A stretch of DNA of 64,000 nucleotides from Cycas panzhihuaensis (taxonomy: Eukaryota; Cycadophyta), in NCBI GenBank assembly GCA_023213395.1, contig CM041465.1, forward strand, positions 164,245,741-164,309,740, read 5' to 3'. The position numbers were made by a program, and so were the translations under genes. Of the stretch, positions 11,002 through 22,487 are shown piece after piece. The notes under the pieces are model-generated. The model was not told the DNA's origin and made no database searches. It was given only the letters and a program-made list of their open reading frames with translations. How positions within the stretch are numbered: position 1 is the first letter of the stretch; the number at the start of each line of letters is the position of its first letter.

Positions 11002-11440
11002 AAATAATGATAAAAGAAGTTTAAGCTTTAAGATATTCCCTATTTGTACTAGTATATAGTAAGGAATCCATACTTCCTTCATATCTCACTTTGGATACAC
11101 TTTGGTTGGATGACCATAAGGACCTTAAACTAGATCTCATCATAACATGGCTCAACCATTTGCTAAGTATAGAGGAAAATCATGATGAATCTAGAAACAA
11201 GTTTCAAGCTCATTAATAAAAAGTAAAGGAGATAAGGTCCTAATGTAGGATAAAGCCAGAGAAAAGGTAAGATCTCATAAGAAATTTGATTCACTATGGC
11301 TTGGTCTATTCACCATAGACGAGGATATGGGAAATAATTCTTTCAAACTCAAAGATAATAAAAATAAGTAGCTATTAATCCTACTAAACTAGTGGATTCT
11401 TAATCCATTCTATCATTTGGGTGTTAAATAAATAAGTACA
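11002..11440 (+). pseudogene. gypsy G1 integrase C-terminal part
   Basis: After the solo LTR the reading continues with KRSLSFKIFPICTSI, equivalent to the STGxTPFxLVYGxEA region, and then near 11280 with FDSLWLGLFTIDEDMGNNSFKLKD, equivalent to the C-terminal LWxGPFxIxExxGNNxFxL block of plant gypsy integrases. Stops are frequent. The last recognisable residues are near 11430. Confidence 0.75.
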
Positions 11441-13664
11441 AATGGAAAATATGAATATTAGGTAATACACTTTTCTCCTAAATAATAATAAATTTATAAG
11501 TGGGCTTTTACTTTTTAGAATGAAATAGGTAGTAAACAAAACTTCTATCTTCAAATAAATTATTTTAAGTCACCCATGGGGTGGTGGCTTAAAGTAAAGA
11601 GGTAAGTTGTTCCCATAAAAATAATGCCTCTAATATAATTTTGCTTTGAAAGTTTTCTTTTTACACTAAAGCAAATAAAAAGGTCTAATTTTACTCAACT
11701 AGAAAGATCATAGGGGAGATAGAAATGCATACATCCAATACTATTACACAATTTTGATCAATGTAATAACCTTAGTCAATAATTAAAGATCAAAGTATCA
11801 TAAATCAGAAGTTTATAGAAGATGAAAGTTTAAAAGGATAAGTTTCAAAGTTGATATTTTAGAAAAGTGGAAAACACTAGAACAATTTACAAATTTAAAA
11901 AAATTGTATAGGATTGATTAGAGTCATGAACTATTTCCATGTGGCAAAATCTTCAAGGTTTTTACATTATTTAAATTCACAGAATAAGGGTTCTCATTAT
12001 AAAAAAGCAACTATAAAGTGAGTAAGTTATGAACTTCATCAAGGTCATCCATTAAAGGTACAAGTGTCACAAGATCTAAAGAATTGTAGAGTAAATAAAT
12101 ACTCATAAGAAATATTAACAAGAAAGTACTAAAGGGATCATTTTCAAGGTAATTGTAACTATCCTAAAATTATGTGTCAATGGCACAAAATTACTTGTAA
12201 AGTTGTAACTCATAGAATGACATGATACTCATAGAATATCTCAACTGAAAGAGGTGAAAGTGATGCTTGCGAGTAAGAGATATAAGAAATATATCCCAGT
12301 CATTCATATGGAGGAAACATGTTATGATCTTAATTTATTCTCAATGTGTGACTCACAAACAATGTATTCAATAAGAAATAAAAAGAAAATTTATGAATAG
12401 GTGATTTGTAAAACTTGATCACCATCATTCATCCATGAAGATGTGCATGAAAAATCATGACCATTGACTAAAATGATACATGGTTATCCCTTGCTCACTT
12501 GCATGAGGAGGTGTCACTCATCTTTTAAACAAAAGAAAAGGGGAAATTTATGAATGAGAAGATCTATGAGCCAACAATTACCATTAAATCAAAGTAACAC
12601 ATCGCTTTAATTTAATGATTCATAACTTAACACTTAACTCAACGTAAGAAATAAGATTGAATGGATTATGAATCAGATGTTTATGAGGAGTAATCCTACC
12701 AATCAGTTCAAAGGGTGTGTGGTATTATCCTAGTCACTCACTAGATTAGGGGTTGCTCACAGAAATGGTAAATAGAAACATAACAAGAAGCCTTTGTGAG
12801 TTGATAATATATGAGGTTTGTCACATTTATCAAAGAAAGTAAACATGTGATTACAACTCAAAATTTCATGCAAAGTTGTGATAAGAAAAAGAACCTTTGT
12901 CAAAGAGGTAAATTCACAAAAGAGGATTTGTAAATAAAATGGATTTTTGTGAGTAAAGAAATCATGAGAAGATCATGATGGTCTATCCCTAGATACATGG
13001 AAAAAGCTTATAGCACTTATAAAATTCCAACTCTCATCATAAAATTAAAGCCCCAATCCTATAAACAATGAGTACATAGGATGTGAACAAATCATAGTTG
13101 ATCATTTAAGGACACGCAACAACCATCAAAGCATTTTATAAACTAGCAAGCTCATGGACATAAGATAAAGGAAATTTTTAAATTAATTCAATATTTGTGA
13201 GGTTACCAAATGCAAAGTGATCATGAACGTAGAATTTGTTCATTGCTAAAGGCTCAACTACAAGGACTAATAAGGACTATCAACTAATTAATTGAAATAC
13301 TAATAGTATATTTAAGAAGGTGTGAATAGAACATAAGCATGCAAAGGTGGTGGGTCGTCTAAGCTACTCAACAACTTATTTAAGCTTTTCCTTTAATCAT
13401 TTTTATATCATGTACACTAGAATTTTATATAAATGAAAAGTATTTTATAAAGGGATTTTTAGATGGCATAAGGAGCTTAATTTAGGCTATTTGCTACTTA
13501 ATTCATAGTTTGAGAAGGACATATAAATAGTTATAATCATGAAAATTATTGATGACATAATAATTTGCTTCAAAGGGGACTAGGCACAAATATACAACTG
13601 AGAAAGGAAAGTGCAAGGTGATTTGTGGCATACAAGCTCAATACAAATTGAGACCATCCCACTA
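11441..13664. other. non-coding DNA between gypsy pol (G1) and the C1 insertion; probable gypsy UTR or LTR
   Basis: No protein domain was found. The stretch follows the end of G1 integrase and, if C1 is removed, runs directly into the G2 gag region at 29368, so it could hold the 3' LTR of G1 and the leader of G2. A polypurine-like run (AAAAGAAAAGGGGAAA) lies near 12530. LTR borders could not be fixed without a second copy. Confidence 0.4.
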
Positions 13665-13669
13665 GGGTT
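13665..13669. repeat. target-site duplication of copia C1, left
   Basis: GGGTT, identical to 29363-29367 on the far side of the right LTR. Confidence 0.85.
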
Positions 13670-14022
13670 TGTTGGCGTTGAGGAGCAGAGCAGAAAGATT
13701 ACTAGTTGCACTTCATCACCGCAAGGCAAAATAATTTTTGTATATTGAATGGCAATATTAAATAACACCAGGGAGGCATTCCCCACTATTATATAGTTTT
13801 GGGGAGACAACAAGCATCTCTACCTAATATCTAATTGAAAAATTAAATAAATAATAAAATATTAAATGTATTAATAAAGTAATGTACCTTAGGGTGGCTG
13901 TGGTGGCTCCATGTCAGCTTTAGGTGTCTTTAGGAGGATCGAGGTGCTTTTTGGAGGCCCAAGATGCCTTTTAGAGGCCCAAGGTGGGTGCATATATTTT
14001 CATATTGGGCATTATCCCAATA
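13670..14022 (-). repeat. copia C1 3' LTR
   Basis: 353 bp on the left; on the + strand it begins TGTTGGCG and ends CCAATA. It is closely similar to 28999-29362 over its whole length, including the GGGTGGCTGTGGTGGCTCCA segment. The minus-strand polypurine tract AGGGGAGAA (+ strand 14023-14031) directly precedes it in element orientation. Confidence 0.92.
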
Positions 14023-14480
14023 TTCTCCCCTATAATAGATAATATGTAAAACTTCCAACTTGTCTCTAAACTTATGAAATTTAATCTTTCCCAAAGCTTT
14101 TGTGAAGATGTCAGTTGCTTGATCTTCTATACTACAATATGTCAATTCTATTTCTCCTACTTGTACTAGCTCTTGAATGAAATGGTATTATGTCTTTATA
14201 TGCTTTATTCTTCTATTAAATATTAGATTATTTATTATTTGTATTGTGCTTTGATTATCACACCAGATTCTTGTTGGCCCTTTCTATTCTAACTAAAAAT
14301 CCTATAATAGTGTCCTTAACCAAACTATTTTACATATCCCTAAAACTACTGCTTTGTATTTGGATTCTATTATAGATAAAGATATTATATTCTACTTTTT
14401 GGTGCTCCAGGCTATAGTTGTTGAACCCATACTAAAAATATAACCAGAAGTCAATTTCCTATCATTAATATCACTTGCCT
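14023..14480 (-). pseudogene. copia C1 RNase H, decayed
   Basis: Minus-strand reading includes the family's C-terminal block ATDIFTKALGKIKFHKFRDKL (usual form ADxFTKxLxxxKFxxxRxxLG) and, upstream, weak equivalents of the SEAEYxA region of copia RNase H. Stops interrupt it. The polypurine tract and 3' LTR follow directly, as expected for the end of copia pol. Confidence 0.8.
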
Positions 14481-15291
14481 AGTCTAAATCTATGTGCCTA
14501 ACCAATATGAAATTTGGAGAATATTTATAGAATAACCCATATTTTGATATACCTTTTAGATATCGTAAAATTCTCTTAGCTATTTGCCAGTGAATTGTCT
14601 TGGGTTCTTGCATAAATCTTGATATTGTACTGACTGCATGCATGATATCTAGTTGAGTGGAAGTTATGTAAATAAGGCTTTCAACCATCTATCTGTAGAG
14701 AGTAGGGTCTACTGATGAACAATCATCGAGTTTAGATAATTTAAGTCTAAATTCAATAGGAGTATCTAAGGGTTTACAATCCACCATCTTGAACTTCTAA
14801 AGTAAGTCCAAGGTATATTTTCTTTGGGAGATAAATATGCCATTTTCTCCTTGCCATAATTCCATGCCTAAGGAGTAATGTATTATTCCAAGGTCTATCA
14901 TTTCAAATTCTTTATACATATATTTCTTAAAACTTTATAAAAGTTATGTATCATTACTAATGTAAATAAGATCATTTACATAAAGTCCCATAATTAAAAT
15001 AGATTCTCCTTTGATTTTGATATCTAAGTTTTGATCTGATTGAGATCTTGTAAATCCTTGATTTTTGAAATATGTATCAATATAGAAATACCATGCCCTA
15101 GGGGCTTGTTTCAAGCCATAAAATACTTTCTTGAGTTTATACACTTTGTTTTCTTCCCTCCTAATTTTAAAACTGAGGGGTTAAGAGACATAAATATCTT
15201 CTTCAATATAGCCATTAAAAAAGGTGTTTTTAACATCCATTTGATAAATGTCTCAACCTATTTGTGTTGTTATACTCAACATTAAATGTGA
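14481..15291 (-). pseudogene. copia C1 reverse transcriptase, C-terminal part
   Basis: Reading right to left: QMDVKNTFFNG (15240 region), VYKLKKVFYGLKQAPRAWY (open stretch 15144-14944), the catalytic box as GLYVNDLIYI (usual form LYVDD, so the first Asp is Asn), and MVESLIYITSTQLDIMHAVSTISRFMQEPKTIHWQIAKRILRYLKG-type residues in 14688-14479. These are classic copia RT blocks. The N-terminal half is displaced to 18724-19000 by an insertion. Confidence 0.9.
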
Positions 15292-15296
15292 AGGAT

Positions 15297-15674
15297 CATA
15301 TAAAGATGGAGATAGAGCATAGCATAATCACATAGTCAAAACATTATTGCATAAGCACATAAATCTTTTGTATTCAATCCATGATGAGTGAGTACATAAC
15401 AAATCTCTAAATGTAGGCAGTGTCTAAAGACACCAGGGTTACACACCCCTCCAAATATATAATTTAGGAGAGGAGGGAAACTCCTCAACCCCTAGAATTC
15501 AAACAATAATAAAATATTACATAACTCAACTCAAATCAACTTAACTCAAATTGACTTTAACCTTACCTTACACTTACCTTCGCATGTGAGCACCTACATG
15601 TGTAAATTAGTGGAAGTGGGACGTGCATTCTTGGGAGAAAGGTGGGAGTGGGGTGATGATCATTAACCCTAACA
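15297..15674 (-). repeat. 3' LTR of the minus-strand copia gag-only element
   Basis: In element orientation it starts TGTTAGGGTTAATG, runs 378 bp and ends CCTTCACA. It is similar along its length to the LTR at 26402-26737, including the start block, a TTTTATTATTGTTT segment and a CTCTAGTGTCTTTT-like segment. Confidence 0.85.
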
Positions 15675-15839
15675 TTCTCCCCCTTAATGGTCATCACGAA
15701 TAACTTTGTCTTCTATTTAAACTTATGAAATTTGAACTTGAAAAAATTTTAAAAATCTATCTTTTAGCTTGATCACTATTAACTCACTTTATCCTTTTAG
15801 CAATGTGTGTGTCTTTTCCATTGAGTGGTTCAAAAAATC

Positions 15840-16419
15840 TCTAAGTAAATGTAGATTGATTTGAATGAAGGTGAATAGTTGCAACTCTAACTTTATCAAC
15901 TAGAACTTTGACTTTGACTTCTAAAATCTTTGTGTTATGAGTGACTATCATATCATCAGATTTCTCTTTTATCATATCATAAGATTTCTCTCCCTCAAAT
16001 GGAGGATCAACTTCTTGTGTAACAAGATGATCATGCATTTGACTTGAATTATGTTCCTTGGTCTTTTTATTATAATCCACCTACTCTGGCATATGTCTCA
16101 CATACTCAATAATATCAATGTTAGATTCATTTATTTTGAGGGTTTCTCCCCAATAAGTAGAAATTAAGATGTCCCATACGGATTTAGAAGTTGTCAATTC
16201 ACAAACTTTAGAAAACACATTATCATCTATAGTGCAAAATAATATCTCTAAGACTTCAAAGTCCTTTTTAAAGTTTTCTTTAATATTAAGATCATATTCA
16301 TCTTGTAAGTACTTCTAAAGATCATTTATAATGAAATAATTTTACATTATTTTATGCCATTATAAAAAATTATGGTCATCAAATATAAAGAATTATATTT
16401 TATTTAGATTGATTGCCAT
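15840..16419 (-). pseudogene. copia gag (UBN2-like) of the gag-only element
   Basis: The start ATG at 16419-16417 gives MAINLNK followed by FDDHNF, matching the copia gag opening (MAxNPxxISFPxFDGxNF). Further on, a KKDFEVLEILFCTIDDNVFSKVCEL-like stretch and KSVWDILISTYWGE correspond to the copia gag helices (ALxxIxxxLxxxxFxxVxxxxTAKEAWxxLxxxYxG). The end, 16080-15841, is open but low in similarity. No zinc knuckle was seen. Stops are present, so the copy is inactive. Confidence 0.75.
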
Positions 16420-18723
16420 TTAGATAGAAGACTTTAGTACGTAAAAAATATGCTTTTACCAAGTCAAAGAACTTAATAAATCAATAAACTTATACAATTT
16501 TAAATATATTCTTTGAAAGAACTATATAAGCAATCACAATGTCTTTGAAAAATGAAAGATGCATATAGAAGGTAAACCAATAGATACAACTTTCATAAGT
16601 GCAAGAAGTAAGTGAACTTTTTAAAACTGATAAAAATTACTTTCAATAAGTGTATGCCTTACAAATAAATTTTGAAATATGCCTTTTAGATATACTTTGA
16701 AATATAATGAATATAAGAGCAAATTTTACATGTAACTAAAATCCTTTTAACTATGTAAATCTGAAATGAGACTTTTGATGAAAAAATAAAGAATTCTTAA
16801 CCTTTGATTTTTTAAATGAATAACCACAAATTTGAGCAAGAAGATTACTATCTTTTTTAATGAAAGAAATCATTTTGCCTTGATAAAGATATATGGTGCT
16901 TAGAAACTAAAATATATATATGTATATTTTCACTTTGAAAGATAAAGAGTATGAATAAGAAACCTTTTAAAAAAATGAACTATACTTGTTTAAGTTATAA
17001 ATCCACTTAACTTGTCACTTGATTTAGATGTATATAAGCAATTTTTGCTATAAAATAACTTAAAAGAAGCTTATATGAAAATAAAATGAAAGCCTTAAGC
17101 ATGTATTATAAGTGATCAATAAGAAATAAAATAAGGTACTCCTTAAAAAAAGGTTTAGAAGACAAACCTATTAGGATATCTTAAATGCTCAAATTGACTA
17201 GCTTTAAAGTTATACTAAATAATGTCAAAATAAGGTGAAATTATACCAATTTTAATATCGATGAAATATCTATTCAATAAAATTGACCGTTTTGAAAATA
17301 GATTCCTACAAGTTAAAGTTTTAACATACCAAAGATACAGTCCTCCTTTTGAGGCTTAACGGCAGCCTAGGATTTAAAAATATTATGGAATTCTAGTAAA
17401 AATTTTATAGAACAATATAAAATGATCAAATATAGTTTAAAGAGATACCTAGTATACTTTTCAGTTTAAAACTTTGAGAAATAATATATTAAAAATGTGT
17501 AATAATTGTAAATTAAGAATTGTTATGTACCTCAACTTTAAGGGCTTAGAACACCTACACAATAGACTCAAAATGCAATAAAAATAACTTAAAATTATAG
17601 ATCTCTAAAAAACATTTTACCAGAATTAGACAGAACTCAATTATGAGCTATGAAGCTCAAGATATTAAAGAAACTATAAAAAGTGTCATTCTATAGTTAA
17701 TAAAAGAGGTAGTAAAAACAAGGTCAACTTTGACCTACTTAAACTTACAAGATATTGAGTCAAATAAGAAAAATACACCTTCAGGCAATAGTTATCTAAA
17801 TTAAGATTCCAATGAATCTTACAATTTTGAAATCTGATTTCTGATTGAGGAGATATAGCTGAAAATATAAGTAGTATTTTTTATGTAAATATGGTAAAAA
17901 ACAATAAGTGTCACCTTCAGCGATTAAAATAATGATTAGAACAAATGCTAAAAAATAAAATGAGTAGGTAGTGATAAAGTTTACTGAAAATAAATTACTG
18001 CATAGTAGATCTATGTAACAAATAATCTCTTGGTCATAAAATATAAATTGATAAAAAAAGGATTTTATGAAACTAATTTTAAAAACTTTAAAAATCACTG
18101 ATTGACTTTAAACTGATCGAAAACAAGTCAAATCAGTTCCAAATATGGCATATGACTAGTCAAAATTATACCTAAAAAATGTTTAGATGCAATGGGATAA
18201 GTTTTGTCAAAACCTGATAACTTAATCAAGAGATATGGCAAAAAATAGTTAGGTACCCTATATTTTAATAAAAATTTTAAAGAAATAAAAAGAAAAATGT
18301 TATAAAACTTATGTTGGCCCCTTTCAAAATGGGATAAAAGTAACATATGATAGTAAATCTTTCAAATACCAAATCTGACAAATATACTGAAGAATATATA
18401 TCAAAGAACTAAGAAACATATATGTTTATATCTAAAAAAATAGGAAGAACCTGGTAATGCAACTGTGGCAGATTTGCAGAAGATGGACTTTAGAGCATGA
18501 AAACTTCTTCCATAATGGTCGAAACTTCAAACAGATTCTTCCAATAGATAGATCTATTGTAGTATAAATTCTCTAAGAGACTTATTAGGCTAAATACGTA
18601 CCAAATCTTGCACAAATATGAAAGAAAATATTAAATGAATGAACTAAAATATACAAAAAATAGTCAAATATTTAATAAAATATACAGATCTGGAGAAAAT
18701 ATTACATAGATCTAGAGAAAATA
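16420..18723. other. unassigned insert sequence inside copia C1 RT
   Basis: AT-rich DNA without recognised coding domains. It separates the gag start at 16419 from the N-terminal half of C1 RT at 18724. A stretch near 17803-17870 resembles part of the Tekay-like LTR at 35211-35270, so an LTR fragment may be present. A short tandem duplication (AGATCTxGAGAAAATATTA twice, 18685-18725) lies at the right edge. Confidence 0.5.
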
Positions 18724-19030
18724 TTAGGCATAACCTTTAATGATAAGTCTTGCCTTGTGTTTGTTAATGGAACCATCTGACCTAAATTTCATTTTATATA
18801 CCCATTTTGTGCTAATGGCTTTCTTATTAGGTGGAAGATCGACTAATTCCACAGTATCATTTTTTACAAAGGAATTATATTCTTCTTCCATTACTTGGTT
18901 CCAATTATCTTGTGTATTGGCCTCTTCAAATATTTGAGGCTCATGGGATTCCATAACTTTACTCATAAGGGTAAAGTTTACCCTATGTGAGCAAGTTGAT
19001 TGTTTATCAAAATAAGTATTTAAGATGTTG
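18724..19030 (-). pseudogene. copia C1 reverse transcriptase, N-terminal part
   Basis: Minus-strand reading: WNQVMEEEYNSFVKNDTVELVDLP, then ISTKWVYKMKFRSDGSINKHKARL and KGYA, the standard opening of copia RT (W..AMxxEyxal.kNxTWelV, KWVyKxKxxxdGxixKyKARLVAkGy). It breaks after GYA. About 20-25 codons expected before the LSITTQIG segment at 15291 are missing, so the insertion event also removed sequence. Confidence 0.9.
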
Positions 19031-19069
19031 TCTCTGTTATGATTTCTTTAGAAGGCATTGTGGTGGAGG

Positions 19070-20243
19070 TTAAGAAGAGGTTCCCTCCTTACTTAGTTCA
19101 TCAATGACTCGTTTAGAGTCAAACATGGGTGGCACATATCTTGACTTAGTGGAGGTGTTAAAATTTATCATCACTTCTTTCCTTTTTTCTTGGTCATTAT
19201 GATAACAAGCGTCTTCTTGAAATTTTATATCTCTACTTACTATAACCTTCCTTGTCTTAGGATCATAGACCTTATATGATTTGAAAGTTTTACTGTAACT
19301 AAGAAATATGCATTTAATACTATGGTTGTCTAGTTTGGATCTTCTTTGATCAGGTACATGTGCATATGTTAAACAACTAAAAACTCTTAAGTGATGGATA
19401 TTTAGCTTGTAATCTGTCCAAGCTTCTTCAACTATCTTCCACCTAAAGGCTTTAGTAGAGCACATATTAAGAAGATATATAGAGGTATGGACTTCTTTTA
19501 CCTAAAATTCATGTCCCAAATTTTTGTCTTTCAACATACACCTTACCATTTCAACAATGGTATGGTTTTTCCTCTTAGCTACACCATTTTGTTGTGGGGT
19601 GTAGGGATTTATGAGTTGTCTTATTATCCCATGATGCATACAATATACCTTAAATTCATTAGAAATGAATTGTCTCATATTATCTAATCTTAGTGAGAGA
19701 ATTTTATATCCACTTTGTTGTTCCATATAGGTTTTGAAGTCAACAAAGTGTCAGAAGGCATTTGATTTGAATTTTAGGAGGAATACCCATCTTTCTTGTG
19801 TAGTCATCAATAACTGTGATAAAGTAACGTGCACCTACCAATAAGAGGACATACATAGGACCACAAATATCTATATAAACTAGTTGAAATGGTCCAGATG
19901 CTTGATAATTATAATCTAGAAAGTTTTCTCTATGTTGTTTGTCAAGTAAGCATCCTTCGCAAATATTTTTATCCACTTCAATATTGGACAACCCATTAAC
20001 CATGTCTATATTTTTCATTAAATCCAAATTGTTATAGTTTAGATGTCTAAATCTCCTATGCCATAAGTCACTATCCAGTTTAACCATAATTCTTAAGGCA
20101 TAAGTGTCTAATGGGGTAAGGATAAGTTTGAAGAGTCTGTCCTTAGTCATTTTTCCTTTTGTTATAGCTGCCTTGTTTATTCTTTTGTCTTTAATAGTAC
20201 ATTTGCTATTATCAAAGATAACCTTATAATCATGGTCCATCAT
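19070..20243 (-). pseudogene. copia C1 integrase, decayed
   Basis: From the right: LWHRRFRHLNYNNLDLMKN and ICEGCLLDKQHRENF make up the HHCC zinc-binding domain; FQLVYIDICGPM and VIDDYTRK start the catalytic core (first Asp present); a LRLDNMRQF segment in 19726-19502 corresponds to the second Asp (usual form LRSDNGGEF); YTPQQNGVAKRKNHTIVEMVRCM gives the Glu region with Lys in its place. The open stretch 19465-19070 holds the C-terminal TxxEAWTxxKxxIxHLRVFSC and CIFLSYS blocks. Several frameshifts separate the parts. Confidence 0.9.
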
Positions 20244-20259
20244 CTGTCCTACTGATAAT

Positions 20260-20570
20260 TAATTTTTCGTCAAAGTAGAGACATATAATATGTTATCAAG
20301 GTATCTATATTCCCTTATGTCTGTAATAAGAGTGACATTTCCTCTACCAATAGACTCATAGGGGGTGTCATCATCAAATATTATTGATCATCTTTTAGTT
20401 CTATCCAAATTATAGAATAAGTACTTCTTATGTGTCATATAAGTAGAGCAACCCGAATCAATATACTAGCTGTCATCTTCCTCTTTATGGGTAATATAGC
20501 TAGATAAGAAAAGTCTACTATTGTCCCTTATTTCAATTGTTATGTTGGCACTACCTTTTGTAGGTGGTCC
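20260..20570 (-). pseudogene. copia C1 protease region, decayed
   Basis: Lies between gag and integrase. Residues near CSTYMTHKKYLFYNLDRTKR, a GRGNVTLITDIREYRYLDNILYV stretch and LSVGQMMDHDYKVIFDN correspond to the copia protease and the linker before integrase. The DSG active-site triplet falls in a damaged part. Aspartic protease would cleave the polyprotein. Confidence 0.6.
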
Positions 20571-20799
20571 ATATTTTGAAAACCACTTATCTTTGGTATG
20601 ACCATTACAATTGTAATAGGTATAATATAATGTATCTCTTATCCTATAACTTAAGCTTTGACAACGAAGATGGGATATTTTTATGTGGGATGATCTCCCC
20701 CTTTCCTCATAATATGGGACTTAATTTTCCCTTGGTTTATTATCATAATAATTGAGATTTGATCTTTGAGCTTGTATGTTCCCATGGTAATTTGGGTAA

Positions 20800-21640
20800 T
20801 ATGGATATGCCTATAGTTGTTTCTCTTGATTTTGGTATTTAGGAGGATTGGTATTCATTTGATTTACTCCTTTGGTGAGGAGTTTGATACTTAGGTGATA
20901 CATCTTGATGCATGTCCCTTCTAGGATTTCTTTCTCTTCTTTTGGCAGATGGTTCTCTAGACTTAGATGCACCAACTTGAAAATTAGATTAGATTCTTGC
21001 CTTGGTAACAAAGGCATATTCAAGAGATACATTTGTGTTTTATTGCTCTTCAACTGTCATCAACAAAGCACTTAAATATTCCACCTTAAGGGTACTTAAG
21101 TCTTTAGATACCCCTATACTTGTTGCTACTATTTTGAATCTTCTTATAACACTTACACATCTCAAGATCCTTAGTACTACTCTCTATTCAGTCAGTATAT
21201 CTCTAAGTGATCTCATTTGATTTACTATGTCTTATACCTTTGTCATAAATTCTATCACAGATTTAATTAACATCATGCGTAAGTTTTCAAATTTGCTTCT
21301 TAAATTTTAAAATTTGAAAGATGCAACCCCTTCATAGATTAATTGTAAGATATCCCATGCCTCTTTTGATTTTGTGGACTCACTAACTCTTGGAAAAATA
21401 TGGTCTTCCAATGCACAAAAAATGATGGCAAGAGCTTTGTTATCTTTCTTGACATTTTCCTTGTAAGCTACCTTTTCAACATTTGTGGCATTTTGACCTA
21501 GTTCATTATGACCTATCCCTCTAATTTCTCATGTATTATTAGCTATAAGGATAGGTCTCATCCTCTTACTCTAGTTTAGAAAGTTTGATCCATCAAACTT
21601 AGGAATAATCATATTTCCAAAACTTCTTGTTATTTTTTAA
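20800..21640 (-). pseudogene. copia C1 gag, decayed
   Basis: Minus-strand reading starts near 21620 with an IIPKFDGSNF segment, then KALAIIFCALEDHIFPRVSEST, KSKEAWDILQLIYEGV, FENLRMMLIKSVIEFMTKV and NQMRSLRDILTE, the order of blocks in copia gag (UBN2 family). A GASKSREPS-like basic tail follows; no intact zinc knuckle was seen. Stops are numerous. It lies upstream of protease in the element. Confidence 0.8.
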
Positions 21641-22252
21641 CTAGGTTTTGTAAAAAAATATCTATAGATAGGATGAAGTTTTCCCAAAGTTTGGTTTTAA
21701 TATTAATCCAAAATTAAGGCTTAAAGTTTTTCCTAAAGTTTACAATTGTCCTAGTCCTTAATGAGGTTTCTAGGCTCTAAATCCAAGGGTCTCTGAGGGA
21801 AACCTTTAGTTGTTCTCTTGTCTAATACCACCTACCTACAAGTGGTAAAACATGGACCTAATATACTAATACATGAACTCTAGGCTCAATATACCTCTAT
21901 AAGTATGCTGCTAAGAAGGTTATTACACCCCCCTAAATTGTTAGTCCACCTATGTTAAACTTATACCTAGCGACAGATCTAGTGGTGAAGGTTTTACAAA
22001 CTAAGGCACTCACCCTCTCCAGGTCTAGCCTTGGTCTCTGAACTCTAGAAACAAAGGTTTTTCATCTTAGCCTGCCACCTAATACACCTTATAGCTAATG
22101 ATTTTCTTCATCCAATATGAGCAAGATAATGGTATGTGCCTAGTGGTAACTTTAGGGGTCATAATTGCTCCACTTACGAGGCTAGAAAAAGTGTGGTAAA
22201 TTTGGGATATTATCTTAATTAATGTAAAAAATTTGAATTAGATGTAGTCTTG
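21641..22252. other. copia C1 leader, segment left of the TR-GAG insertion
   Basis: Non-coding; upstream of C1 gag in element orientation. It ends at TCTTG (22248-22252), the left flank of the inserted element. No other feature was seen. Confidence 0.55.
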
Positions 22253-22487
22253 TGGACTGTTCCTTCTCAGAAATCTAGACTTGCAGGTGCAAAGATTAGC
22301 AAAAATGAAGCCAAAATAACACAAATGTGTAAGCAGATCACATATAGTAAATCACCAAAAGTGAGTAGCGAAGCACTTTCTCTTTCAAGATACCATACTC
22401 GACAACATTACAAGTGATTTAACCCTTTAAATACACAAGTAAGGGTCTTCATCCTTATGATTCTATGATTCTATTGAAGATCTTACA
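22253..22487 (-). repeat. 3' LTR of the TR-GAG-like element
   Basis: 235 bp, + strand TGGACTGTTCC to TCTTACA, closely similar to 24960-25196 apart from a small indel near the right end. Confidence 0.92.

Larger units (their letters stand above)
1440..11440 (+). mobile_element. Ty3/gypsy element G1, pol region, split by a LINE and a solo LTR
   Basis: Reading along the + strand and skipping two inserts gives, in order, an extra RNase H, the linker before RT, RT, RNase H, integrase core and integrase C-terminus. This order, with the extra RNase H before RT, is known from a widespread plant gypsy lineage. The inserts are a minus-strand LINE at 4256-10161 and a solo LTR at 10401-11001; integrase similarity continues directly across each. 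Every domain carries in-frame stops and several frameshifts, so the copy is dead. The LTRs of G1 were not delimited; the 3' one may lie within 11441-13664. Confidence 0.8.
15297..16419 (-). mobile_element. copia gag-only element, minus strand, inserted in C1 RT
   Basis: The left end is an LTR (15297-15674) preceded, in element orientation, by the polypurine tract AAGGGGGAGAA and by a gag reading frame starting at ATG 16419-16417. Gag runs straight into the polypurine tract with no protease, integrase or RT. The same layout and related LTR and gag sequence occur at 25603-26737. The 5' LTR was not found; the foreign sequence in C1 RT continues to about 18723, so the right border is uncertain. 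The 5-mer left of it is TTAAA; no clear partner was found. Confidence 0.75.

Noticed and set aside
17796-18346. Hydrophobic minus-strand open frames resembling membrane proteins
   Set aside because: Phe/Leu/Ile/Tyr richness follows from A/T-rich DNA; no start context, no homologous family recognised.
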